A stretch of 6,915 bases of DNA, from the NCBI GenBank assembly GCA_026391235.1, contig JAPLDV010000127.1, positions 1 through 6,915 of the forward strand, read 5' to 3'. The translations under genes were made by a program, and so were the position numbers. Position 1 is the first letter of the stretch, and every line of letters starts with the position of its first letter. The stretch comes from Bacteroidia bacterium (GTDB lineage Bacteria; Bacteroidota; Bacteroidia; Bacteroidales; UBA12481). Below the pieces are notes generated by a model, which ran no database searches, was not told the DNA's origin, and saw only the letters and a program-made list of their open reading frames with translations. Positions 1-5,936 of this stretch are shown piece after piece.

Positions 1-260
1 GTATCTGAATTCTTTTCACACACCATATCCAGGTGGCTTTGCAAACATACTCCCGGGTGATTTTCATATCCCGGCGAAGCTGGTTTGCAAATGACCAGGT
101 TTCCTGCATCATCTGCCTCAAAAGAGAGATTTCGGGCCTGAGCAAAATGGACCAGATAATCGCGGATTTGCTGTTCATGATCACTTGGTCGCGGAATGGC
201 AAGCACCTCCTTGAAAAAATTCCAGAGGGCTATGGGTTCGAGGTTAGTTAATCCGGACAT
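1..260 (-). CDS. pepD: Aminoacyl-histidine dipeptidase (PepD / peptidase M20C), N-terminal part, cut by the window edge
   Basis: Read on the minus strand from ATG at 260-258, this frame is open for 86 codons to the left edge. It begins MSGLTNLEPIALWNFF, followed by AIPRPSDHE (residues 21-29), DDAGNLVICKPASPGYEN (50-67) and LQSHLDMVCEKNSD (73-86). This is the recognisable start of PepD-type dipeptidases. His76 of the HLD motif is a zinc ligand in M20 peptidases and Asp78 is the adjacent conserved acid. The family is cytosolic, metal dependent, cleaves Xaa-His and related dipeptides, and is usually about 480 residues, so roughly 80% lies outside the window. The ATG directly precedes the family's usual N-terminus; there is no clear Shine-Dalgarno sequence, as is common in Bacteroidota. 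The gene is transcribed divergently from icd across a 289-bp spacer. The part that is visible shows no damage. Confidence 0.9.
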   Translation of the reverse strand, partial: MSGLTNLEPIALWNFFKEVLAIPRPSDHEQQIRDYLVHFAQARNLSFEADDAGNLVICKPASPGYENHPGVCLQSHLDMVCEKNSD

Positions 261-275
261 ATTTTAAGGTTTTTG

Positions 276-308
276 TAAAGATATACCTAATCCCTGGCTA
301 TTGATCAA
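276..308 (-). promoter_or_regulatory. Possible Bacteroidota-type promoter for pepD (weak)
   Basis: On the minus strand TATCTTTA (283-276) matches the Bacteroidota -7 consensus TAnnTTTG except at its last base. A TTG (308-306) lies 22 bp upstream as a candidate -33 element. The implied leader before the pepD ATG at 260 would be only about 10 nt. The spacer is AT-rich, so a match this loose could be chance. Confidence 0.2.
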
Positions 309-357
309 GCTATAAAAAAAACTATATTTACGACACAAATTAGGGTTGGGCCAAAAC

Positions 358-384
358 CCCCAGGTTGAAACCCGGGGTTAATGA
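358..384 (+). repeat. REP-like hairpin unit, left copy
   Basis: Read on the plus strand, CCCC AGGT TGAA ACCC GGGG forms a stem. Positions 358-361 pair with 374-377, A362 and C373 are a mismatch, and 363-365 pair with 370-372. The loop is TGAA (366-369). The single-stranded tail TTAATGA (378-384) follows and is shared with the right copy. Confidence 0.7.
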
Positions 385-407
385 AGGCTATAGATGTCAC
401 ACTTGAA

Positions 408-448
408 CAATTTTGTAATATACTGATATTGAATATTTTACAAAATTG
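408..448. repeat. AT-rich inverted repeat in the centre of the REP-like element
   Basis: CAATTTTGTAA (408-418) and TTACAAAATTG (438-448) are perfect 11-bp reverse complements separated by 19 bp. They lie midway between the two REP-like hairpins, so the element has three nested or adjacent foldback structures. It could be a protein-binding dyad or part of the mobile element. TTTG at 412-415 and TATTTTAC at 434-441 are also a loose -33/-7 promoter pair with 18-bp spacing for rightward transcription, but this is too weak to call. Confidence 0.45.
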
Positions 449-480
449 CTAAAAGTTGATCTGAGATTTAAAAGGTCTCA

Positions 481-507
481 TCATTAACCCCGGACTTCAG
501 TCTGGGG
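481..507 (-). repeat. REP-like hairpin unit, right copy (inverted)
   Basis: Read on the minus strand, CCCC AGAC TGAA GTCC GGGG (507-488) has the same architecture as the left copy: 4-bp outer stem, A/C mismatch, 3-bp inner stem, TGAA loop, then the tail TTAATGA (487-481). Two inner base pairs differ from the left copy, and in both cases both partners changed so that pairing is kept. Conservation of the fold rather than only the sequence supports a structured element. Confidence 0.7.
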
Positions 508-549
508 TATTTTGACCCGGCCCATCAACCTATTAAAAAATAAATCGTT

Positions 550-1740
550 ATGACCAAGAGAACCATTGTCGCTTTACCCGGTGACGGTATTGGTGCCGTC
601 GTGTTGGAAGCCGCCATCCGGGTACTGGATGCCGCAGGTTTTGAAGCCAATTATGAATATGCCGATATTGGCTGGGAGTTTTGGAAAAAGGAGGGGAACC
701 CATTGCCCGACCGCACAATAAGGCTTCTGGAACAACACAAAATCGGATTATTCGGTGCCATAACTTCGAAACCTAAGGATGCCGCCGCCGCAGAACTGGC
801 TCCTGAATTGCAAGGTAAAGGATTTGTTTACGCCAGTCCGATTGTTGGGATGCGCCAGCTTTTTGATCTTGACATTTGTATAAGGCCATGCCGCACCTAC
901 ACAGGAAATCCTTTGAACTTTGTAAGAAGGGGCGCCGAAGGAAACATCGAGGAACCATTTGTTGATGTGGTCATTTTCAGGCAAAATACGGAATGCCTGT
1001 ATAGCGGCGTTGAATGGTCGAATCCCCCGGAGCAGGTTTATGAAGCTTTTAAAACCCATAAAGCTTTCCTGAAAAATTTCGGGAATGTTCCAAAGTAAGA
1101 ATTGTCGATTTCGGCAAGGATCTTTACGAAAAAGTATACCGGAAGGATACTCAGGGCAGCATTTGAACATGCCGGAAATAATGGATACCGTTCGGTGACT
1201 GTTTGTGAGAAACCAAATGTCATCAGGGAAACAAGCGGAATGATGTACAAAATGGCGCAGGATATGCAGAAAAATGAATATCCCGGGATCGAGCTCTGGA
1301 ATACCAATATCGATGCTCAGATGATGTGGCTGACCAAGAATCCTGAGGATTACGGGGTGATAGTTGCCGGCAACATGTTCGGTGATCTTGTTTCGGATGG
1401 ATTTGCCGGATTGATCGGCGGATTGGGGTTTGCCTGCTCGGCTAATCTTGGTGAGGAAATTGCAGTTTTTGAACCCACCCACGGCTCAGCTCCAAAATAT
1501 GCCAACTTCCCGGTTTCGATCGTGAATCCCATTGCCATGGTTGCAAGCGCTTGCATGATGCTTCACCATATCGGCGAAAAAACAATGGCAACGCGTATAG
1601 AAAAAGCTATCGCTGAGGTGATTGCCGAAGGAAAAGTGAGAACATACGATATGATGAAGATGACCGGCTCACCGGATGTTATTAAAAAGGGAGCAGCTTC
1701 GACTGCCACGATGGCTGATGCAATAATTTCAAAATTATGA
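550..1740 (+). pseudogene. icd: Isocitrate dehydrogenase interrupted by one in-frame stop codon
   Basis: The frame from ATG 550 to TGA 1740 encodes a complete isocitrate/isopropylmalate-dehydrogenase-fold enzyme of about 396 codons, the usual length. It would oxidatively decarboxylate isocitrate to 2-oxoglutarate in the TCA cycle. By alignment from memory to E. coli Icd, the substrate-binding residues are Arg102 and Arg112 (GMRQLFDLDICIRP), Arg144 and Tyr151 (FRQNTECLYSGVEW), Lys221 (CEKPN), Asp255 (NTNIDAQ), and Asp279 and Asp283 (FGDLVSD). E. coli Asn115 aligns with Ile98. HGSAPKY (Lys316, Tyr317) and TYDMMK resemble the NADP-type cofactor site, so NADP use is a tentative inference. Codon 183 is TAA (1096-1098), between NVPK and ELSISARIFT. 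The same frame continues with full similarity, so this is a point nonsense change, not a frameshift. TTG at 1102 could restart translation, but either fragment alone lacks part of the active site. The downstream HD gene overlaps by ATGA. Sequencing error is the main alternative. Confidence 0.85.
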
Positions 1741-2240
1741 ACCAGGAAGTTTTAAAATTGTGGCCTGAATTGATGTGGATTCAGGATGCCGGCCTTCGCG
1801 AAAAAACTGCGCGAACCTGGGAAATCGCCCTTGAGCGAAGCGTTTTGACGGCCGAAGATTTGAATACCATTCCATTTACTCTTTTGGTACCAAATTTAAA
1901 AGTCAGTTTCATGGCTCACAAACGCGCGGTGGTCCATATTGCACGGGATGCCGGTATCAGGTGCCACCAGTTTTTCGGGGATGATCTGCCGGTAAATATG
2001 GACGTGCTGATCTCCGGGGCCATTCTTGCCGATGTTGGAAAAATGCTGGAATATGAACTTAAAGACGGGAAAGCTGTCCAGGGAAAATACGGGGCTTATC
2101 TCAGGCATCCGTTCTCAGGTGTGGCACTTGCTGAGGAATGCCATGTTCCGGCCGAAGTTTGCCACATTATCGCTGCGCATGCCCATGAGGGTGACCTCGT
2201 TAAAAGAACCACTGAGGCTTATCTGTCAGAGAAAGCCTGA
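1737..2240 (+). CDS. HD-domain protein (HDIG-like phosphohydrolase family), probably truncated at the C-terminus
   Basis: The product has 167 residues and starts at an ATG overlapping the icd stop by 4 bp, implying translational coupling. It has no signal peptide or membrane segment and should be cytosolic. The metal-binding pattern of HD-superfamily proteins is partly visible: His61 or His67 (AHKRAVVHIA), Asp99 in GAILADVGKMLEY, His124 (RHPFSG), and His143, His148 and His150 (CHIIAAHAHEGD). The name-giving HD dyad reads Ala98-Asp99. I recall relatives with the same ADVGK motif, so this may be a family trait, but catalysis cannot be assumed. Relatives, from memory, continue after the TEAY motif with a short tail of the type IVHHADFM. 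Here TEAY (159-162) is followed by LSEKA and a stop, just where tolC-like sequence begins in another frame. The 3' end therefore looks replaced. The substrate is unknown; pairing with icd suggests a link to central metabolism only by context. Confidence 0.65.
   Translation: MNQEVLKLWPELMWIQDAGLREKTARTWEIALERSVLTAEDLNTIPFTLLVPNLKVSFMAHKRAVVHIARDAGIRCHQFFGDDLPVNMDVLISGAILADVGKMLEYELKDGKAVQGKYGAYLRHPFSGVALAEECHVPAEVCHIIAAHAHEGDLVKRTTEAYLSEKA
2216..2240 (+). other. Probable deletion or fusion junction between the HD gene and tolC
   Basis: Within these bases the HD frame loses family resemblance and closes at TGA 2238-2240. The tolC frame, open since the TGA at 2213-2215, meanwhile acquires it, reading GLSVRESLINNPLSANKEL. 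No intergenic DNA, promoter, start codon or signal-peptide codons separate the two genes. The breakpoint is probably between 2222 and 2237. An assembly chimera would look the same. Confidence 0.5.
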
Positions 2241-3403
2241 TTAACAATCCATTGTCGGCCAATAAGGAACTGGCCACGCAAATCGCTGAAGTGAAAAGGG
2301 CAATCATTAAGTCAGCGTGGTTACCTGGCCTTGACCTGAACGCACAAGCAACCTGGCAGTCGGATGTGGTGGTTATCAACTTCGATCTTCCTTTTCCGGT
2401 AAACTTTCCTAAAATTCCAAAAGATCAGTATAGAATTACAACCGATATCACGCAAATGATCTTCGACGGCGGAAGTATAAAAAACCAGCAAATTATCGAA
2501 AATGTCAATTCTGATCTTTTAGTTAAGGAATTGGAAATAAGAGAGTATGAATTGAAACAAACGGTAGAGGATCTTTATTTTGCCATCCTGGTGACTGAGA
2601 AACGAATTGAGGTAATGAAGCTCATGGCACAATCTCTCACCCAGACTATCCGCCAGGTTGAATCTGGCGTTAAAAACGGAATTCTTAGCGAATCAGACCT
2701 TTCAGTGATTCTTGCCGAACAAATAAAAATCGAACAACAGCTTATTAGTCTCCAGGGACTTGAACTGCGGGCTGCTAAATCGCTGGGTTTATTAATGGGC
2801 AGGGAAATATCCCGCGAAACGCATTTTATTATACCTGAAAATGTAAATGGAGAAAACCTTACGGGCGAGAGGCCGGAATTACAAATGTTAGATTTACAGG
2901 GCACTATGCTTGGAGCCAGGAAAACACTGCTGAATTCCCAACGCATGCCCAGGATTATGGCTTTTGGTCAGGCCGGTTACGGTAAACCCGGACTTAACTT
3001 TATGGGTAACCAATGGGATCCTTACCTCCTTGTCGGGTTGAAAGGAACATGGAATATCTGGGATTGGGGAAGAGTTAAGCGACAAAAAGAAGCTTTTAAC
3101 CTGAATCAAAGAGTTATTGATAATCAGAAGGAATCTTTTAGCCGGCAAATAACCCAGGCCGAAGAAAAGCAAATGATGTTAATAAGCGAGATTAATGCTC
3201 TCCTTTTGAAAGATGCTGAATTATTGCTCAACAGGGAGAAAATTACCGCTGCTTATAACAGTCGGCTGACGAATGGAATGATTACTGCAAGCCAGTTTAT
3301 TACTGAATGGACCCGCGAACAGGAGGCCCGCATAAATCAGGAAGTTCGTAGAATCGAACTAATCAGTTCTGAATATAAACTACTGTCAATCAATGGAAAA
3401 TGA
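2219..3403 (+). pseudogene. TolC-family outer-membrane efflux protein lacking its start and signal peptide
   Basis: Members of this family form trimeric outer-membrane channels for tripartite export. Residues are numbered from the TTG at 2252. Sequence resembling the conserved N-terminal NNPL region begins just upstream, then SAWLPGLDLNAQATWQSD (21-38), TQMIFDGGS (68-75) and the first helical hairpin with GVKNGILSESDL (139-150). The second repeat has RMPRIMAFGQAGYG (231-244), the barrel motif GTWNIWDWGR (265-274) and NGMITASQFITEWTREQEAR (341-360). The body matches two OEP repeats. No signal peptide or usable start precedes it: the TTG is an internal Leu of NNPL, and the first in-frame ATG (2456) is Met69, inside the domain. 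Without a signal the product cannot reach the outer membrane, so I call it 5'-truncated. The 3' end overlaps hlyD by ATGA (3400-3403), so it once led a coupled efflux operon. If the upstream junction is an assembly artefact, the real gene is intact. Confidence 0.75.
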
Positions 3404-4284
3404 AATCAATAAGCCTTTCTTTTATTTTAATCTTCGCATTATCCTGTTCACGGAGTGATACCGGATTTGATGCTATGGGACATTTTGAGGCAGATGAGTA
3501 TATGCTGACAGCAGAATCCGGTGGTAGAATTATTCAGCTGGATTTCAAAGAGGGAAGCAAAATTCGCCGGGGAGATACAGTAGCTATTACCGATACAATT
3601 TCGGTTTATCTTCAGCTACAACAATCAAAAGCCCAGCAAGCTGCCGTTGAATCTAAGATCCCGGGAATAAATGCTCAGGAAAAAGTGGTTGCAACGGAAA
3701 TTTCGGTTTTGAAAGCAGAAAAAGAACGATTTGAAAATCTCTTCACGGATAAAGCGACCAGTGAAAAATCGCTGGATGATATTGTTCATCAGATTGACCT
3801 GGCAAATGCACGCAAAGGAACCTTTTCGACACAGATTGCCAGTCTCCGCCAGGACGTAAAAGTAATTATGGCTCAGCAGAATATTTTAACCGACCAATTG
3901 CGGAAATGCAGGGTTATCTCACCTGCCGATGGAATTGTTATCGACCTGATAGCCAAACCTTCCGATTTAATGACCCCTGGTAAACCGATTTTAAAATTAG
4001 CTGATATTGAACAGATTATCCTTAAGGCTTATATCAGTGAGGATCAATTGTCCATGGTTAAATTATCAGAGCAGGTAAAAGTAAGAATTGACAGCCCTGA
4101 TGGACGTTTTCTCGAATATCCGGGCCAGGTTTTCTGGATTTCTGATCAGGCAGAGTTTACCCCAAAAGTGATCCAGACAAAAAAGGAAAGGGTTAATCTT
4201 GTTTATGCAGTTAAAGTCAGGGTGAACAATGACGGCAGAATAAAAATCGGGATGCCGGGCGAATTATTTCTTGTCAATGAATAA
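3400..4284 (+). CDS. HlyD-family membrane-fusion protein (periplasmic adaptor lipoprotein, YbhG-like)
   Basis: The product has 294 residues. The N-terminus MKSISLSFILIFALSC is a short lipoprotein signal with Cys16 as the probable lipidated residue; Ala at -3 is slightly off the lipobox consensus. GHFEADEYMLTAESGGRI (27-44) and DFKEGSKIRRGDTVAI (48-63) form the first half of the lipoyl/barrel-sandwich domain. Residues about 66-167 are a Gln/Lys/Glu-rich coiled-coil hairpin, the part that docks on TolC. CRVISPADGIVIDL (170-183) with GKPILKLADIEQI (194-206) is the second lipoyl half, followed by a beta-barrel (about 207-292) ending IGMPGELFLV. The segment AEFTPKVIQTKKERVNLVYA (251-270) is typical of YbhG-type adaptors paired with YbhF/YbhS/YbhR pumps. 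The start overlaps the tolC stop by 4 bp and the stop overlaps the next ATPase start by 8 bp, so it is translated within a coupled operon. It links the inner-membrane ABC exporter to the TolC channel. The reading frame is intact. Confidence 0.9.
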   Translation: MKSISLSFILIFALSCSRSDTGFDAMGHFEADEYMLTAESGGRIIQLDFKEGSKIRRGDTVAITDTISVYLQLQQSKAQQAAVESKIPGINAQEKVVATEISVLKAEKERFENLFTDKATSEKSLDDIVHQIDLANARKGTFSTQIASLRQDVKVIMAQQNILTDQLRKCRVISPADGIVIDLIAKPSDLMTPGKPILKLADIEQIILKAYISEDQLSMVKLSEQVKVRIDSPDGRFLEYPGQVFWISDQAEFTPKVIQTKKERVNLVYAVKVRVNNDGRIKIGMPGELFLVNE

Positions 4285-5185
4285 TCCAATTGTCGAATGC
4301 CGGAGTGTTTCGAAAAAGTATGGTGAAATAGCCGCTTTAGTCAATTTTGATATTGACATTTCTGAAGGCGAGGTGTTCGGAATTATTGGCCCTGACGGAG
4401 CCGGAAAAACAACTTTATTCCGGATTCTTTCGTCCCTGATTTTACCCGACTCAGGAAGCGCCACGGTTTTAGGCCATGATGTTGTTAAAGATTACCGTTA
4501 TATCAGAAAATCAATCGGTTTCATGCCCGGCAGGTTTTCCTTATACCAGGACCTGACGGTTGAAGAAAATCTGAATTTTTATGCGTCGGTTTTTGGTGTC
4601 AATATTCAGGAGAATTATCACCTGATTAAAGATATTTATGGTCCGCTTGAACCCTTCCGGACACGAAGAGCAGGTAAATTGTCGGGCGGGATGAAGCAAA
4701 AGCTTGCCCTATCATGCGCCCTGATACACAAACCCACACTTCTGATCCTTGACGAGCCGACCACCGGAGTTGATGCCGTGTCGAGAAAGGAATTCTGGGA
4801 CCACCTGGGTTCTTTACAAAATGGTGGAATGACCATTTTGGTATCAACTCCTTACATGGACGAAGCACAGAGATGCGGGCGCCTGGCCATGATTCAGAAA
4901 GGCCGGATTCTGGATATTGGCAGGCCAGATGAGATCCGTTCACGATTTAAAGGTATACTGTTTCAACTGACTTGCTCCGATCGTTATCAGGCACTGTTAA
5001 TATGCAGAAAATCAGAACAGATCGGTTCAGTCCATGCATTCGGCCAATCTTTACATTTGACCCTTGCTGGTGGGGCTCAAACCGAGGTTGTTCATAAAAT
5101 GCTGATTGATAATGGGATTGATGACGTTGTGATTCAGGAGATTTCTCCTTCCATTGAAGATTGTTTCATTCAATATTTGATTTAA
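4277..5185 (+). CDS. ABC exporter ATPase, first of pair (YbhF N-half-like; degenerate Q- and H-loops)
   Basis: I prefer ATG 4277 (302 residues) over the TTG two codons upstream: it is a better start codon and still overlaps hlyD by 8 bp. Walker A is GPDGAGKT (38-45), the signature LSGGMKQ (135-141) and Walker B LLILDE (155-160) with catalytic Glu160. Two standard residues are absent: the Q-loop reads FMPGRFSLY with Gly85 in place of Gln, and the switch-His position reads STPYMDEA with Pro192. I recall similar substitutions in related first-half ATPases, so this looks like a family trait rather than damage. Residues about 225-302 form a C-terminal extension missing from the second ATPase. In E. 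coli YbhF both nucleotide-binding domains are on one chain; here they are separate genes in different frames. The protein should pair with the next gene's product and energise the ABC-2 permease. Exporter substrate cannot be read from the sequence; drug or cation efflux is the usual annotation. Confidence 0.9.
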   Translation: MNNPIVECRSVSKKYGEIAALVNFDIDISEGEVFGIIGPDGAGKTTLFRILSSLILPDSGSATVLGHDVVKDYRYIRKSIGFMPGRFSLYQDLTVEENLNFYASVFGVNIQENYHLIKDIYGPLEPFRTRRAGKLSGGMKQKLALSCALIHKPTLLILDEPTTGVDAVSRKEFWDHLGSLQNGGMTILVSTPYMDEAQRCGRLAMIQKGRILDIGRPDEIRSRFKGILFQLTCSDRYQALLICRKSEQIGSVHAFGQSLHLTLAGGAQTEVVHKMLIDNGIDDVVIQEISPSIEDCFIQYLI

Positions 5186-5195
5186 TACGCAAATC

Positions 5196-5927
5196 ATGGA
5201 AACAGAAGCAATCATTGAAGTGAGAGACCTGGTAAAGCGTTTTGGTAAATTTATTGCCAATGATCATTTGAACTTTACTGTTGCCAAAGGAGAAATATTT
5301 GGATTTCTTGGTGCTAACGGAGCAGGGAAGACCACTGCAATAAGGATTCTCAGCGGTCTTTCCGGTCCAACTTCGGGTCGCGTGTTTGTTGCCGGTATTG
5401 ATGCCTCAAAGTATCCTGAAAAGATAAAGAAATCAATTGGTTACATGTGCCAGCGGTTCTCTTTATATGAGGATCTTACAGTTTTCGAAAATATCAGGCT
5501 ATACGGTGGGGTTTATGGATTAACTATCGGTGAAATTCGGCTTCGAAGTGAAGAGATGCTTAAAAGACTCGGTATTTCGGATTTACGAAATCGTTTGATC
5601 GGATCTGTTCCATTAGGGTGGCGACAGAAATTGGCTTTCTCGGTAGCTATTTTTCATAGGCCCAGGATAGTTTTTCTTGATGAACCAACGGGAGGGGTGG
5701 ATCCTGTTGCCCGCCGTCAGTTCTGGGACCTGATCTATGAGGCTAGCCGTTCAGGGATAACTGTTTTTGTAACAACTCATTACATGGATGAGGCTGAATA
5801 TTGCGACCGGGTATGCATTTTATCTGAAGGAAAAATTCAGGCTATGGGTAACCCCTTAGAGCTGAAATCGTCCTTTGGTGTTGCAACAATGGATGAGGTT
5901 TTTGTAAAAGTGGCCAGAAATGTGTAA
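5196..5927 (+). CDS. ABC exporter ATPase, second of pair (YbhF C-half-like; degenerate signature)
   Basis: The product has 243 residues, the length of a bare nucleotide-binding domain. Its ATG is 10 bp after the preceding stop. Walker A is GANGAGKT (39-46), the Q-loop IGYMCQRFSLYEDLTV has Gln86, Walker B is VFLDE (159-163) with Glu163, the D-loop follows (GGVDP), and the switch His195 lies in TTHYMDEA. The signature is altered: VPLGWRQ (138-144) replaces LSGGxxQ, with Pro139 where the phosphate-contacting Ser should be. Related second-half ATPases have a similar PLGW motif as I recall, so it is probably ancestral. In a head-to-tail dimer with the upstream ATPase, this protein's complete Walker A/B, Q and H set faces that partner's intact LSGG, giving one competent site. 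It ends TMDEVFVKVARNV without the C-terminal extension of its partner. The ABC-2 permease starts 9 bp downstream. Confidence 0.9.
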   Translation: METEAIIEVRDLVKRFGKFIANDHLNFTVAKGEIFGFLGANGAGKTTAIRILSGLSGPTSGRVFVAGIDASKYPEKIKKSIGYMCQRFSLYEDLTVFENIRLYGGVYGLTIGEIRLRSEEMLKRLGISDLRNRLIGSVPLGWRQKLAFSVAIFHRPRIVFLDEPTGGVDPVARRQFWDLIYEASRSGITVFVTTHYMDEAEYCDRVCILSEGKIQAMGNPLELKSSFGVATMDEVFVKVARNV

Positions 5928-5936
5928 AACTTCAAT

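Larger units (their letters stand above)
341..532. repeat. Imperfect inverted repeat of about 190 bp with a REP-like hairpin in each arm (BIME/MITE-like)
   Basis: The left arm (341-384) and the reverse complement of the right arm (532-481) align along their length. Shared blocks, outside to inside, are TAGG/TTG, GGCC, AAAA, a 20-nt hairpin beginning CCCCAG and ending CCGGGG, and TTAATGA directly after it. GGGGTTAATGA (374-384) is perfectly complementary to 481-491. The right arm carries a few extra bases between its outer blocks. The central 96 bp is AT-rich and has its own inverted repeat. The layout resembles two REP sequences in inverted orientation (a BIME), the kind mobilised or maintained by REP-associated tyrosine transposases in other bacteria. 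A MITE is the alternative. No transposase lies in the window and no target-site duplication is evident. It sits between two gene starts, so it is unlikely to be a simple bidirectional terminator. Confidence 0.7.

Noticed and set aside
33..251. A 72-codon plus-strand open frame in the left 260 bp
   Set aside because: It lies opposite the clearly recognisable pepD start on the minus strand and its product resembles no family I know.
481..507. Rho-independent terminator upstream of icd
   Set aside because: The hairpin is GC-rich, but it sits between two divergent gene starts, lacks a proper T-run and has a covarying partner at 358-384, so a REP-like repeat fits better.
261..549. CRISPR array or small RNA gene in the spacer
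   Set aside because: The repeats are one inverted pair with no regularly spaced direct repeats, and no known RNA family is recognisable.
1090..1110. Programmed frameshift in icd
   Set aside because: Coding similarity is in the same frame before and after the TAA; the other frames here give no family resemblance.
748..1482. A long minus-strand open frame (244 codons) opposite icd
   Set aside because: It is Cys/Ile/Phe-rich with no recognisable motif and mirrors a conserved enzyme gene; the icd codon pattern explains it.
2575..2946. Minus-strand open frame of 123 codons opposite tolC
   Set aside because: Ser/Cys/Arg-rich composition typical of antisense readings, no start context and no family resemblance.
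4626..4943. Minus-strand open frames opposite the first ATPase
   Set aside because: They overlap the conserved signature, Walker B and H-loop region of a confidently identified ATPase; no motif of their own.
5183..5196. Split of a fused YbhF gene by a frameshift
   Set aside because: The first ATPase ends with a full C-terminal extension and the second begins with its own ATG and a normal N-terminus, so these look like natural separate genes.
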